Source of the DNA: Flavobacterium sediminilitoris
GTDB taxonomy: Bacteria; Bacteroidota; Bacteroidia; Flavobacteriales; Flavobacteriaceae
Assembly: GCF_023008245.1 (NCBI RefSeq)
Contig: NZ_CP090145.1
Span: 372,001 to 436,000 of the forward strand
DNA length: 64,000 bases
Direction: 5' to 3'
Below the pieces are notes generated by a model. The model had not been told where the DNA came from. It was given only the letters and a program-made list of their open reading frames with translations, and searched no databases. The first letter of the stretch is position 1. Every line of letters starts with the position of its first letter. Positions 17,560 to 26,067 of this stretch are shown in pieces. Made by a program: the position numbers and the translations under genes.

Positions 17560-17741
17560 ACTACTTTAAAAAAAATAATTCCTCATTGTGTTTTTCTAAC
17601 TATTTTTAAGAAAAGAAAATACGCATCCCAACCTTTTTTACATTTTGATACTCTATTAAGAATATGATTACTAAAAAAAGTATCGTTTTTGTAACTTTTT
17701 TGAACGATTAACTGTGTAAAAAATATAGAAAAGTTAAAAAG

Positions 17742-17790
17742 TACGTATTTATACGTACAAAAAACATTGAAAAATACGTATAAATACGTA
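17742..17790. promoter_or_regulatory. Four TACGTA boxes upstream of the rhs promoter
   Basis: TACGTA occurs at 17742, 17752, 17775 and 17785. Within each pair the boxes are exactly 10 bp apart, one helical turn, and each pair is itself palindromic (arms of 8-9 bp around TT or AA). The last box ends 1 nt before the TTG of the predicted -33 element. This is the layout of a multimeric regulator site controlling the rhs gene. The regulator is unknown. Confidence 0.6.
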
Positions 17791-17821
17791 TTGACAAGTG
17801 TATTATAAACCAATATATTTG
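17791..17821 (+). promoter_or_regulatory. Predicted Bacteroidota promoter of the rhs operon
   Basis: A -33 TTG at 17791-17793 and a -7 box TATATTTG at 17814-17821 (consensus TAnnTTTG) are separated by 20 nt, as in Bacteroidota sigma-A promoters. The expected transcript start is about 7 nt downstream, leaving a leader of roughly 80 nt that contains the REP-like hairpins before the ATG at 17909. Confidence 0.6.
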
Positions 17822-17843
17822 GAAAATCAAAAAATAAAATAAA

Positions 17844-17880
17844 CCACCCCGCCCGATGGGCACCCCTCCAAAGGAGGGGA
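17844..17880. repeat. REP-like GC-rich double hairpin
   Basis: In a very AT-rich setting this stretch is almost all G/C. It has GCCC-gat-GGGC (17851-17861) followed at once by a perfect hairpin of CCCCTCC-AAA-GGAGGGG (17863-17879). This resembles the REP-type intergenic repeats I know from other Bacteroidota genomes. Here it falls in the predicted 5' leader of the rhs mRNA, so it could also act on transcript folding. Confidence 0.65.
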
Positions 17881-17908
17881 ATGTAAAAAAAGAGAGAACT
17901 ATATATTT

Positions 17909-20890
17909 ATGAAAAAAATAATATACCTATTAACCCTAATCCCCTTTCTTGCTTTAGGACAAAGTCCTGATCAAAACTGGGTAAAAACCATTACGTACAA
18001 ACAACCCACTGCAACCCCGATTCCAGATCCTGATGTAAGCGTTGCCAATGTACAAGTGAGTTATTTTGATGGACTGGGAAGACCTATTCAACAAGTAGCC
18101 CACCAACAATCCAACTCTGGAAAGGACATTGTAACCCATATAGAATATGATGAATTTGGCAGACAAACCAAAGAATATCTGCCTTATGTAAATACCACAC
18201 CTAGTTTAAATTATGATCCGACTGCCCAAGCTTCAGTAATGAATTTTTATGGTGTACTTGATCCTTCAAAAACAGGTAATCCCGCTTTTGATATTACAGG
18301 CAATCCATACAACGAAAAAGAATTAGAAGCTTCTCCGCTAAACCGAGTGTTTAAGCAAGCTGCTCCAGGTGATCCTTGGGCAATGGGACAAGGCAAAGAA
18401 ATAAAATTGGAATACGATACCAACCTGGCAAACGATGTGAGGTCGTATGGAGCCAATGCCACATGGAATGCTGCTTTAGGCTTATACACCATTAGTATTC
18501 AAGATTTAGGCTATTATGCTCCAGCACAATTGTATGTGACTATTACCAAAGATGAAAACTGGACTTCAGGAAAAAACAACACCACCGAAGAATACAAAGA
18601 CAAAGAAGGACAAGTGGTGTTAAAGCGTACTTTTAACAATGGCAATCCACACGAAACCTACTACATTTATGATCAATTTGGTAACCTTACTTACGTGATT
18701 CCACCATTAGCAGAAGGCATTGCCAGTCAGGCTAACTTGGATAATTTAGGGTATCAATACCAATACGACCATCGCAACCGATTAGTAGAAAAGAAACTAC
18801 CGGGTAAACAATGGGAATTTATTGTTTATGACAAACTGGACCGACCTGTAGCTACCGGACCTGCTTTTTCGCCTTACGAAGACAATCCGTCAACCATAGG
18901 ATGGCTAGTAACCGAATACGATGCTTTTGGAAGAGTAACCCAAACGGGTTGGAAACAAATGACTGTTACGGCATCTGAAAGAGCCGCAAAACAAAATAGT
19001 ATAAACACAGGAAGTAACCCTTTCGCTTTCGCTGGGGATGACCTTATTTTAACCAAAAATTATTATGATAATTATTCTTATCCAAATGCTCCAAATCCTG
19101 TGCCAACGCAAGTAGAAGGGCAAACCATAGCGACCAATGTAAAAGGATTGCCAACCGGTTCATGGGTAAGAGTATTGGACAATGCCAATCCAAATGCAGC
19201 AGAAACCAGCTACACTTTGTACGATGATCGTTATAGACCGGTTCGTGTTTATACATCTAATCATTTAGGTGGATTTACACAAGTAGATTCTAAACTGGAT
19301 TGGGCTGGAAAAACCGAATATACCATTACGACTCATAAATACGATACTAATGCTACAATACTAACGGTTACCGATCGTTTTAACTATTCCCCACAAGATC
19401 GTTTAACCCAACACAAACAACAAATAAACAATCTGCCAGAACAGCTTATTACCCAAAACACCTATGATGAACTAGGACAATTGATTAGTAAAAAAGTAGG
19501 TGGCACCAATGTAAGCCCAAGTGCTACAGGACTCCAAAAAGTAGATTACACTTATAATGTGAGAGGTTGGCTGAAAAGCATTAATGATGTCAATGATATT
19601 ACTACGGAAAACGATTTGTTTGCTTTTAAAATCAATTATAATGATCCTGAAAACGCCACTGCTTTATTCAATGGTAATATTTCAGAAACACTTTGGAAAA
19701 CAGGCAATGATAATATTGCCCGAAAATACAGCTATGATTATGACCATCTAAATCGTTTAATCAATGCCACGTATAAAAAAGGAATAGCTTCACTAAACTC
19801 CTATGGAGAATCTCAAACTTACGACAAAAACGGAAACATACAATCTCTACAACGCTTTGGAGAGTTTGACGATGTAGATTACACCTTGCAAATTGATGAT
19901 TTAGCATATACTTATCATACAGAAAACAAAAACCAACTCTTAAAAGTATTTGATACTACAAATAATCCTAGAGGCTTTAAAGACGATGGTGATGGTATTG
20001 CAGATCCTACTGATGATTACACTTACGATGCTAATGGAAATATGACAAAAGATGATAATAAAGGCATCACAAATATTGTCTATAACCATTTAAACTTGCC
20101 TGTTAAAATTCAATTTGACAACGGAAATAAAATTGAGTATATTTACAATGCAACAGGCATTAAAGTAGAAAAGAAAATCACAAAAAACAATACTTTGGCA
20201 AATCATACAACCTATTTACAAGGCGGTTTTCAATATGTAGGCACTTCGTTACAGATGTTTCCACATGCTGAAGGCTATGTAAGTGTTGTGGAGATAAACG
20301 GAGTCAACAAATACAACTATGTATTTAATTACACCGATCATTTAGGGAATATTCGTTTAAGTTATAGCACAGACCCAAGCACAAAAGCATTAGAAATACT
20401 AGAAGAAAATAATTACTACCCTTTTGGCTTAAAGCATGCTAATTATAATATGAGTAGAAAAGCATATTACAAAAGTGGTGGAGATCTTGTCTTAGAAGAA
20501 CCTTGCCCGAGTTGTCCTATTGATTTTAAGTATAATTATAAATATAACGGTAAAGAACTGCAAATGGAATTGGGATTAAACATGTACGATTACGGAGCAA
20601 GGAATTATGATGCTGCTTTGGGTAGATGGATGAATATTGATCCGCTAGCGGAGCAAATGCGCAGACACTCTCCTTATAACTATGCTTTTAATAATCCAAT
20701 GCGATTTACTGATCCTGACGGAATGGCTCCAGAGACAGATTATGGAGTAATTAAAAAAACTGGAGAGGTGAAACAGATAGGGCCAACGGATAATAAACCA
20801 GATAGGTTATTTGCTTTAAATGATGATGGTACAAAAAACACAAAAGTTAAAGCTATTCAGTTAATGATAAAAAAATACTACCAAGTTTAA
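17909..20890 (+). CDS. Secreted DUF6443 / Rhs-YD repeat polymorphic toxin (core)
   Basis: A 993-residue Rhs-type protein. A signal peptide (about 1-17, PFLALGQ) is followed by a DUF6443-like N-terminal part (VSYFDGLGRPIQQV near 50-63). Next come YD repeats (YDEFGRQTKEY, YDQFGNLTY, YDKLDRPVATG, YDELGQLISKK) and the C-terminal Rhs-associated core ([54 protein letters not shown]). There is no PAAR or T6SS adaptor, so export is through Sec and the outer membrane by an unknown route. The frame ends just after the core: one base is missing at about 20857 relative to the homologous tip encoded at 23434-24732. The toxin domain therefore lies in the -1 frame, behind an A7 run at 20869-20875. Confidence 0.88.
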   Translation: MKKIIYLLTLIPFLALGQSPDQNWVKTITYKQPTATPIPDPDVSVANVQVSYFDGLGRPIQQVAHQQSNSGKDIVTHIEYDEFGRQTKEYLPYVNTTPSLNYDPTAQASVMNFYGVLDPSKTGNPAFDITGNPYNEKELEASPLNRVFKQAAPGDPWAMGQGKEIKLEYDTNLANDVRSYGANATWNAALGLYTISIQDLGYYAPAQLYVTITKDENWTSGKNNTTEEYKDKEGQVVLKRTFNNGNPHETYYIYDQFGNLTYVIPPLAEGIASQANLDNLGYQYQYDHRNRLVEKKLPGKQWEFIVYDKLDRPVATGPAFSPYEDNPSTIGWLVTEYDAFGRVTQTGWKQMTVTASERAAKQNSINTGSNPFAFAGDDLILTKNYYDNYSYPNAPNPVPTQVEGQTIATNVKGLPTGSWVRVLDNANPNAAETSYTLYDDRYRPVRVYTSNHLGGFTQVDSKLDWAGKTEYTITTHKYDTNATILTVTDRFNYSPQDRLTQHKQQINNLPEQLITQNTYDELGQLISKKVGGTNVSPSATGLQKVDYTYNVRGWLKSINDVNDITTENDLFAFKINYNDPENATALFNGNISETLWKTGNDNIARKYSYDYDHLNRLINATYKKGIASLNSYGESQTYDKNGNIQSLQRFGEFDDVDYTLQIDDLAYTYHTENKNQLLKVFDTTNNPRGFKDDGDGIADPTDDYTYDANGNMTKDDNKGITNIVYNHLNLPVKIQFDNGNKIEYIYNATGIKVEKKITKNNTLANHTTYLQGGFQYVGTSLQMFPHAEGYVSVVEINGVNKYNYVFNYTDHLGNIRLSYSTDPSTKALEILEENNYYPFGLKHANYNMSRKAYYKSGGDLVLEEPCPSCPIDFKYNYKYNGKELQMELGLNMYDYGARNYDAALGRWMNIDPLAEQMRRHSPYNYAFNNPMRFTDPDGMAPETDYGVIKKTGEVKQIGPTDNKPDRLFALNDDGTKNTKVKAIQLMIKKYYQV

Positions 20891-20982
20891 GCAATGCTTC
20901 TGAATTAACACAGGACGATGGTAGTGCAAAGCACAACCAAGAACCTGTTTATTATGCCAAAACTAATAATTCTAAAGATGTA

Positions 20983-21348
20983 ATGAATGTGTTTAAGTTT
21001 TTATCAGATAATTCGCCTGTAGAATTCGGTTTATTAGGAAATAAAAAAAACGAATGGGTTATAGGAACAATGAGAAGTAATACTGTTGGAGCAATGCTAG
21101 AAAAAGTTAAAGGATTTGATTTTAAAAACCTTACAACTCATATTCATTCACATGGAGAAAATAATCAACATGCCTTTAGACCATCAAGAAATGATGTGTA
21201 TATAGCAAAACAAATTAGATCATTTAATCCTTCGGCTGCTGTTAATATCTATATGCCACAGTTGAATATGAAAAACTGGAATAAAGCTTTCCCTAATCAG
21301 AAGATTAACTACAATCCAGACAAAATGTATAAGGTTATAACAAATTAA
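20983..21348 (+). CDS. JAB/JAMM-like toxin tip of the main Rhs protein (in the -1 frame)
   Basis: A 121-residue product from the first ATG, but the same frame is open back to 20860 and continues the Rhs core ([10 protein letters not shown] matches [10 protein letters not shown] of the intact orphan). The JAMM metal site is visible: a Glu near residue 14 (PVEFGLLG), H-x-H in THIHSHG, and S-x-x-D in RPSRND. This fits the Toxin-JAB1 type of predicted peptidase or deubiquitinase-like toxin. Normal translation from the rhs start would stop at 20890. Expression needs a -1 shift, transcript slippage or internal initiation; otherwise it is a dead tip. It is identical to the product at 25702-26067. 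Confidence 0.7.
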   Translation: MNVFKFLSDNSPVEFGLLGNKKNEWVIGTMRSNTVGAMLEKVKGFDFKNLTTHIHSHGENNQHAFRPSRNDVYIAKQIRSFNPSAAVNIYMPQLNMKNWNKAFPNQKINYNPDKMYKVITN

Positions 21349-21364
21349 ATTTAATGAAAAACAA

Positions 21365-21949
21365 ATGAAAAAAATATTTTTAATTTTGATTTTATCCTTT
21401 TTTGTCAATTGTAAGAGGAATACAGATTTTAATAATGAAGATTGTGTCTCACTTTTTGAAACTATTTTCTATAGCTCGAATTTAAAAGAAAATATAGAAT
21501 CAGTTAATTTATTAAATAATAAAATTCTAAAGAGTGAACCATATTATTACAAAATAATCATTAGTGATAGTCTAAAGAATGGTGTTGATTATGATTTTAA
21601 ATTATTAAGGGATAAACAAAGGACTCCAGATATTAATCAATTATCAATTTGTTATAAAACCAAAGATTCCATATTAATTAATAATATAATTGAAAAACAA
21701 GCAAATTTAGATAAATATTTAAATATCATTAATTTAAATGGAGATGAAATATTTACTGAGTTTTCAATAGAATCTAGTAAGTCTGGAAAAATGAATGTAG
21801 CGGAATGGAAAAATAGTATTAATTTATTAAAAGTCATTTTAAAAAAAATCACAGAAAAACAAATTATAAAAAATGAAGATAAACCTTTTAGGATGTTATT
21901 TATTCTTAAAGGAGATTGTTATTTACAACCAGGCCCCCCTCCACGATAA
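21365..21949 (+). CDS. Lipoprotein, candidate immunity protein of the JAB-like tip
   Basis: A 194-residue lipoprotein with lipobox LSFFVNC (Cys at 17). The mature part is Asn/Lys/Ile rich, with no recognised domain, and ends QPGPPPR. It begins 16 nt after the toxin tip, the usual place of an immunity gene. The lipid anchor predicts that it sits in the envelope. A truncated duplicate lies at 26084-26656. Function is inferred from position alone. Confidence 0.65.
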   Translation: MKKIFLILILSFFVNCKRNTDFNNEDCVSLFETIFYSSNLKENIESVNLLNNKILKSEPYYYKIIISDSLKNGVDYDFKLLRDKQRTPDINQLSICYKTKDSILINNIIEKQANLDKYLNIINLNGDEIFTEFSIESSKSGKMNVAEWKNSINLLKVILKKITEKQIIKNEDKPFRMLFILKGDCYLQPGPPPR

Positions 21950-22042
21950 TTCAAATATTAAGACAGGTGAGTAATTAAAACGGTTCGCCTTTTTCAATAT
22001 AAATATAACGGCAAAGAGTATCAAGACGAGCTAGGGCTTAAT

Positions 22043-22837
22043 ATGTATGCTATGGATATGCGTCAATATGATCCAGCAATTGCAAGATGGGTAGCACAAG
22101 ACCCTGTTGTGCATTATGATTACTCTCCGTATAGTGCTTTTGATAATAATCCAATATTTTTTGCAGACCCTAGTGGTGCGGATAGTGAAGTAGGAAATCG
22201 AAATCAAGAAGATGATTTACAGAAAAGGAAAATTGAAAACAGTAATATTGGTGGACGTATTAAAGACTATTTTGATAAAAAAACGGGCAAATTTTTAGGA
22301 AGAGGAGGAACTGATGACATTAAGTTCATTGAAAGAAAGTTTTGGGACCTTAATTTACTAGGCTTAGCAGATAATGATGCAACACAATTAAGTGACGAAG
22401 CTTTTAAAAATGTATTGCTTCACTATGTAGGGAAAACTGATAAGAAAATACATAGTAATTTTGAAATAAGAGTAAGAGAAAATACAGGTATATATACTGG
22501 ATATGATGAAAAGTTAGATTTAGTATATCTAGCAATTAGTAAAGACAGAATAGGAAAACAAATAATAAATAGGTTTGATGCTATAAACATGCATGAACAC
22601 GAATCATTTTCTCACGGAAATGATTGGAGAAAGTTATGGTTTACATATAAAAGACGTTACGATTCTTCTTCACAATCAGATTTTGATCTTTTTGAAAGTA
22701 ATGCAACAAATTACCAAATAAAGACTTCAAGTTGGAAAAACACAAGTAAACAATGGAATAGTATTATATATGACCATTATGGGCATTATGTACCCTCTTC
22801 TTTGCAGAAAAAATATTTTCCTAATTATACTAATTAA
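22043..22837 (+). CDS. Orphan Rhs tip with His-rich putative metallo-toxin domain
   Basis: A 264-residue orphan tip. The Rhs core end is clear (MDMRQYDPAIARWVAQDPVVHYDYSPYSAFDNNPIFFADPSGAD), and the frame is open upstream to about 21971 (QYKYNGKEYQDELGLN) without an ATG. The variable part has no domain I recognise. It holds a cluster INMHEHESFSHGND (around residue 190) that could bind a metal, and a second His/Tyr-rich tail (YDHYGHYVPSS). It likely lacks a start of its own and serves as a silent cassette to be recombined into the main rhs gene. The next gene is a lipoprotein. Confidence 0.65.
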   Translation: MYAMDMRQYDPAIARWVAQDPVVHYDYSPYSAFDNNPIFFADPSGADSEVGNRNQEDDLQKRKIENSNIGGRIKDYFDKKTGKFLGRGGTDDIKFIERKFWDLNLLGLADNDATQLSDEAFKNVLLHYVGKTDKKIHSNFEIRVRENTGIYTGYDEKLDLVYLAISKDRIGKQIINRFDAINMHEHESFSHGNDWRKLWFTYKRRYDSSSQSDFDLFESNATNYQIKTSSWKNTSKQWNSIIYDHYGHYVPSSLQKKYFPNYTN

Positions 22838-22842
22838 ATAAC

Positions 22843-23247
22843 ATGAAATCAATTTTTATATATTGCTTTTTAGCTTTTTTGGCTTTTTCCTGTAAGTCAA
22901 CATATAATTGTATTAACAAAGTAACTTTTGAAAGAGAGAAAGATGGTCCTTCTCCTGATTTAATCACATTAGAAACTTTTTTATCTGAGGAATACGTAAA
23001 AAAAATTCCTACAAATAAGTTTCTTAATTTGAATTTTTACATAGATAAAAATAATTCTTTTTCAACCCATGATTGGCTAATAAAAAAAGAAGATAGTAAT
23101 TACGTTTTTTATATAAGAACTACTTTCTTTAATAGAAAAAAGGGGTTCAAGGAAATTGATTTTTATGATTTAATAAATTCATCTAAATCCCTAAAAGTAG
23201 AAATAGTAGATAGAAATGATAAATTTATTTTTATGAAATGTGATTAA
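22843..23247 (+). CDS. Lipoprotein, candidate immunity protein for the second tip
   Basis: A 134-residue lipoprotein (signal FLAFLAFSC, Cys at 17) starting 5 nt after the orphan tip. There is no recognised domain; it is rich in Lys, Asn and Phe. The tight spacing to a toxin tip suggests immunity. A strong terminator hairpin follows at 23341-23370. Confidence 0.6.
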   Translation: MKSIFIYCFLAFLAFSCKSTYNCINKVTFEREKDGPSPDLITLETFLSEEYVKKIPTNKFLNLNFYIDKNNSFSTHDWLIKKEDSNYVFYIRTTFFNRKKGFKEIDFYDLINSSKSLKVEIVDRNDKFIFMKCD

Positions 23248-23340
23248 TTATAGTAATGGGTAATGTTTCAGATTTAGTGATACAACTTTTATTGGAGATT
23301 AATAATTTGATAATCAATAAAAAAAATAGAAACAGGTATT

Positions 23341-23370
23341 AAAAAGGAACGCAATATTGCGTTCCTTTTT
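23341..23370 (+). terminator. Rho-independent terminator
   Basis: A perfect palindrome GGAACGCAATATTGCGTTCC (23346-23365) preceded by A5 and followed by T5. It can work on both strands. It closes the transcription unit of the main rhs gene and its first two tip/lipoprotein pairs. Confidence 0.8.
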
Positions 23371-23433
23371 GTATTATATAAAGCCTTAAAACGAAGAAAA
23401 TGATAAAAAAGTCGACCTCGTGTATCAGAATTA

Positions 23434-24732
23434 GTGATGCGTTTTTTACTTATAAAAATAGTTGTAGGCATCAATACTATTACCTATATTTACAATGCAA
23501 CAGGGCAAAAAGTAAGCAAAATAGTGACCGAAAACAGCACCATAACCCAAACCAATTATTTAGCAGGAGGCTTTCAATATAAAAACAATGTATTGCAGTT
23601 TTTTCCGCATGCTGAGGGCTATGTAAAACATGAAGCAGACAATTACAGCTATGTTTTTAATTATACCTACCATTTAGGAAACGTAAGGGTAAGTTATAGT
23701 GATATTAACAACAGCAATATCATAGATGCTGATGAAATAGTGGAAGAAAATCAGTATTATCCTTTTGGACTAAAACATGCTAATTATAACATGAGTAGAA
23801 AAGCATATTACAAAAGTGGTGGAGATCTTGTCTTAGAAGAACCTTGCCCTAGTTGTCCTATTGATTTTAAGTATAATTATAAATTCAATGGGAAAGAACT
23901 GCAAGACGAATTAGGTTTAAATCTATACGATTATGGTGCAAGGAATTATGATGCTGCTTTGGGTAGATGGATGAATATTGATCCACTTGCGGAGCAAATG
24001 CGCAGACACTCTCCTTATAACTATGTCTTTAATAATCCTATTAGATTCATTGACCCAGATGGGATGGCTCCTGATACAGATTATGGGATTGTAAAATCAA
24101 CAGGACAGATTAAACAAATTGGACCAACAGATAATAAACCAGATAGGTTATTTGCTTTAAATGATGATGGCACTAAAAATACTAGTGTTAATGCTATTAC
24201 AGTTAATGACAAAAAGTTACTGCCAAGTTTGACTAAGGATAATTTCAGTGTTAAAACTCTTTGGGGAGTTAAAACTGGTGCTTCCGCTGTAACAAAAAGT
24301 AAAACAGATGCATTTAATGTGTTTCATCTTATGTCTACTAATTCTAATGTTGAACTTGGATTACAAGTACATAAGAATAGTAAATATTTAATAGCAAATA
24401 ATCATAGTCCAAACACTGTGGGTAGTGTTACAGCTGCTACGGCGAATGGTTTGACCTCTGAAACATTAATAAGTGACTATCATACACACCCAAATAAAAA
24501 TTACACTGAAACAGACGATAGAGCTTCAGGTATGATTGGAGATCAAGGTCATGCATCAGGCATAATTAATGATAGGACAATGAATCATAATATTCCTTAT
24601 ACTACAGAAAATATGCCTAAATTCTACATATTTAGACCAAATGTAAAACAACCATATATGTTTGAATATTCACCTTGGACACAGAAAAAGAATCCAAGAA
24701 ATGTTAACTCTGGAAATGATTTAAAAAGATAA
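23434..24732 (+). CDS. Orphan Rhs core-tip with JAB-like toxin domain (intact frame)
   Basis: A 432-residue product whose Rhs core runs from about residue 14 ([14 protein letters not shown]) to the DPDGM motif near 210, then a toxin tip. The first residues are not Rhs-like ([14 protein letters not shown]), so the N-terminus is a truncation scar rather than a real start. The tip keeps [10 protein letters not shown] in frame, then a JAMM-type pattern: [13 protein letters not shown] (H-x-H), [12 protein letters not shown]. It is more distantly related to the tip at 20983. The core segment at about 23780-23890 is almost identical in DNA to 20430-20540 of the main gene. It serves as a reference for the intact core-tip junction. 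Confidence 0.75.
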   Translation: MMRFLLIKIVVGINTITYIYNATGQKVSKIVTENSTITQTNYLAGGFQYKNNVLQFFPHAEGYVKHEADNYSYVFNYTYHLGNVRVSYSDINNSNIIDADEIVEENQYYPFGLKHANYNMSRKAYYKSGGDLVLEEPCPSCPIDFKYNYKFNGKELQDELGLNLYDYGARNYDAALGRWMNIDPLAEQMRRHSPYNYVFNNPIRFIDPDGMAPDTDYGIVKSTGQIKQIGPTDNKPDRLFALNDDGTKNTSVNAITVNDKKLLPSLTKDNFSVKTLWGVKTGASAVTKSKTDAFNVFHLMSTNSNVELGLQVHKNSKYLIANNHSPNTVGSVTAATANGLTSETLISDYHTHPNKNYTETDDRASGMIGDQGHASGIINDRTMNHNIPYTTENMPKFYIFRPNVKQPYMFEYSPWTQKKNPRNVNSGNDLKR

Positions 24733-24737
24733 ATGAA

Positions 24738-25256
24738 ATGAAAAAGAATTTATTAATAATTATGTTTTTTATTTTAATATCATGTAAAAATGAAGACAAT
24801 AATTTTTTAAATAAAGTATTAATAGAGTATCATGAATCTAAAAACAATTATACCAGTATGATTACTTTAGACTTTAATAGTTCTGAACTTTATTTATTAA
24901 AGATATATAACAATCAAAATAGTTTATTAAAAACTCCTGATGAATATGCAGAAAATAATGGTTCTATTTATAAAACTGAAGAAAAATTAGATGAAGATTT
25001 AAAAAGAATAAATTTAACAAAACAAGAAGTTGACGAATTGTTAGGAATAATTGAATCTTTTGAAAAAGAAGATTATAAGTCGAAAAAAGGGATTGGTTTT
25101 ATTGATGGGGGCTTTGTTAATTATCATTTAGTATATAAAGAAAAAGTAGTTAATATAAAAAGAATTAATGATTCTAGTGATAAACAGGTTAGGTTTAATA
25201 ATTTAGTATTTGATATAATAAAAAAGTCAAATATTGATTTAAAAAAAGATAATTAG
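24738..25256 (+). CDS. Lipoprotein, candidate immunity protein for the third tip
   Basis: A 172-residue lipoprotein (lipobox FILISC, Cys at 16) beginning 5 nt after the orphan JAB-like tip. The mature protein is charged and helical, with no domain I recognise. Position suggests immunity. It ends where the next orphan core fragment starts. Confidence 0.6.
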   Translation: MKKNLLIIMFFILISCKNEDNNFLNKVLIEYHESKNNYTSMITLDFNSSELYLLKIYNNQNSLLKTPDEYAENNGSIYKTEEKLDEDLKRINLTKQEVDELLGIIESFEKEDYKSKKGIGFIDGGFVNYHLVYKEKVVNIKRINDSSDKQVRFNNLVFDIIKKSNIDLKKDN

Positions 25257-26067
25257 TTTTATAAATATAATGGGAAAGAGTTTCAAGATGAATTAGGTTT
25301 AAATCTATACGATTATCAAGCTCGTAATTATGACCCAGCTTTAGGCAGATGAATGTTGATCCACTTTCGGAACAAATGCGTAGACACTCTCCATATAATT
25401 ATGCTTTTAATAATCCAATGCGATTTACTGATCCTGACGGAATGGCTCCAGAGACAGATTATGGAGTAATTAAAAAAACTGGAGAGGTGAAACAGATAGG
25501 GCCAACGGATAATAAACCAGATAGGTTATTTGCTTTAAATGATGATGGTACAAAAAACACAAAAGTTAAAGCTATTCAGTTAATGATAAAAAAATACTAC
25601 CAAGTTTAAGCAATGCTTCTGAATTAACACAGGACGATGGTAGTGCAAAGCACAACCAAGAACCTGTTTATTATGCCAAAACTAATAATTCTAAAGATGT
25701 AATGAATGTGTTTAAGTTTTTATCAGATAATTCGCCTGTAGAATTCGGTTTATTAGGAAATAAAAAAAACGAATGGGTTATAGGAACAATGAGAAGTAAT
25801 ACTGTTGGAGCAATGCTAGAAAAAGTTAAAGGATTTGATTTTAAAAACCTTACAACTCATATTCATTCACATGGAGAAAATAATCAACATGCCTTTAGAC
25901 CATCAAGAAATGATGTGTATATAGCAAAACAAATTAGATCATTTAATCCTTCGGCTGCTGTTAATATCTATATGCCACAGTTGAATATGAAAAACTGGAA
26001 TAAAGCTTTCCCTAATCAGAAGATTAACTACAATCCAGACAAAATGTATAAGGTTATAACAAATTAA
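25257..26067 (+). pseudogene. Orphan Rhs tip cassette, broken (copy B of the JAB-like tip)
   Basis: It starts in frame with [30 protein letters not shown] and then stops at 25351. Against the other cores, 4 nt are missing at a GATG tandem (AGATGAATG here, AGATGGATGAATA in the main gene). The frame continues from [20 protein letters not shown] (25349) to 25609, where the same one-base deletion as in the main rhs gene breaks it again. The toxin part (25702-26067) is 121 residues and identical to that at 20983-21348. The cassette has two frameshifts, so it can only be a donor or a relic. Confidence 0.75.

Larger units (their letters stand above)
16936..17740. other. Long AT-rich non-coding gap with IS-like and palindromic remnants
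   Basis: I find no credible gene here. It contains two exact copies of TTGACTCATCCTAAAATAA (17165-17183 and 17353-17371) and a related TCCTAATATAGCTATACA at about 17206. There is a short tandem repeat of AGGGAGTATAT near 17138-17157, and long A/T runs with an inverted repeat GTGATTTTTTTT...AAAAAAAATCAC across 17411-17524. Short open frames in this part have homopolymer-rich, low-complexity products and are not supported. Confidence 0.6.
20681..22017 (+). repeat. Rhs tip-immunity duplication, copy A
   Basis: This block recurs at 25400-26724 with an offset of 4719 bp. Every line I compared from 20701 to about 21835 is identical, including the frameshift and A7 run. Copy A then differs by one T-to-A change and a 12-nt stretch absent from copy B, and identity resumes to AACGGCAAAGA. 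It includes the core end, toxin tip, candidate immunity gene and the leader of the next orphan tip. Confidence 0.85.

Noticed and set aside
17412..17813. Two open frames of 60-76 codons in the rhs leader gap
   Set aside because: Low-complexity Lys/Asn/Phe products over A/T runs, overlapping palindromes and the predicted promoter zone; no sign of selection.
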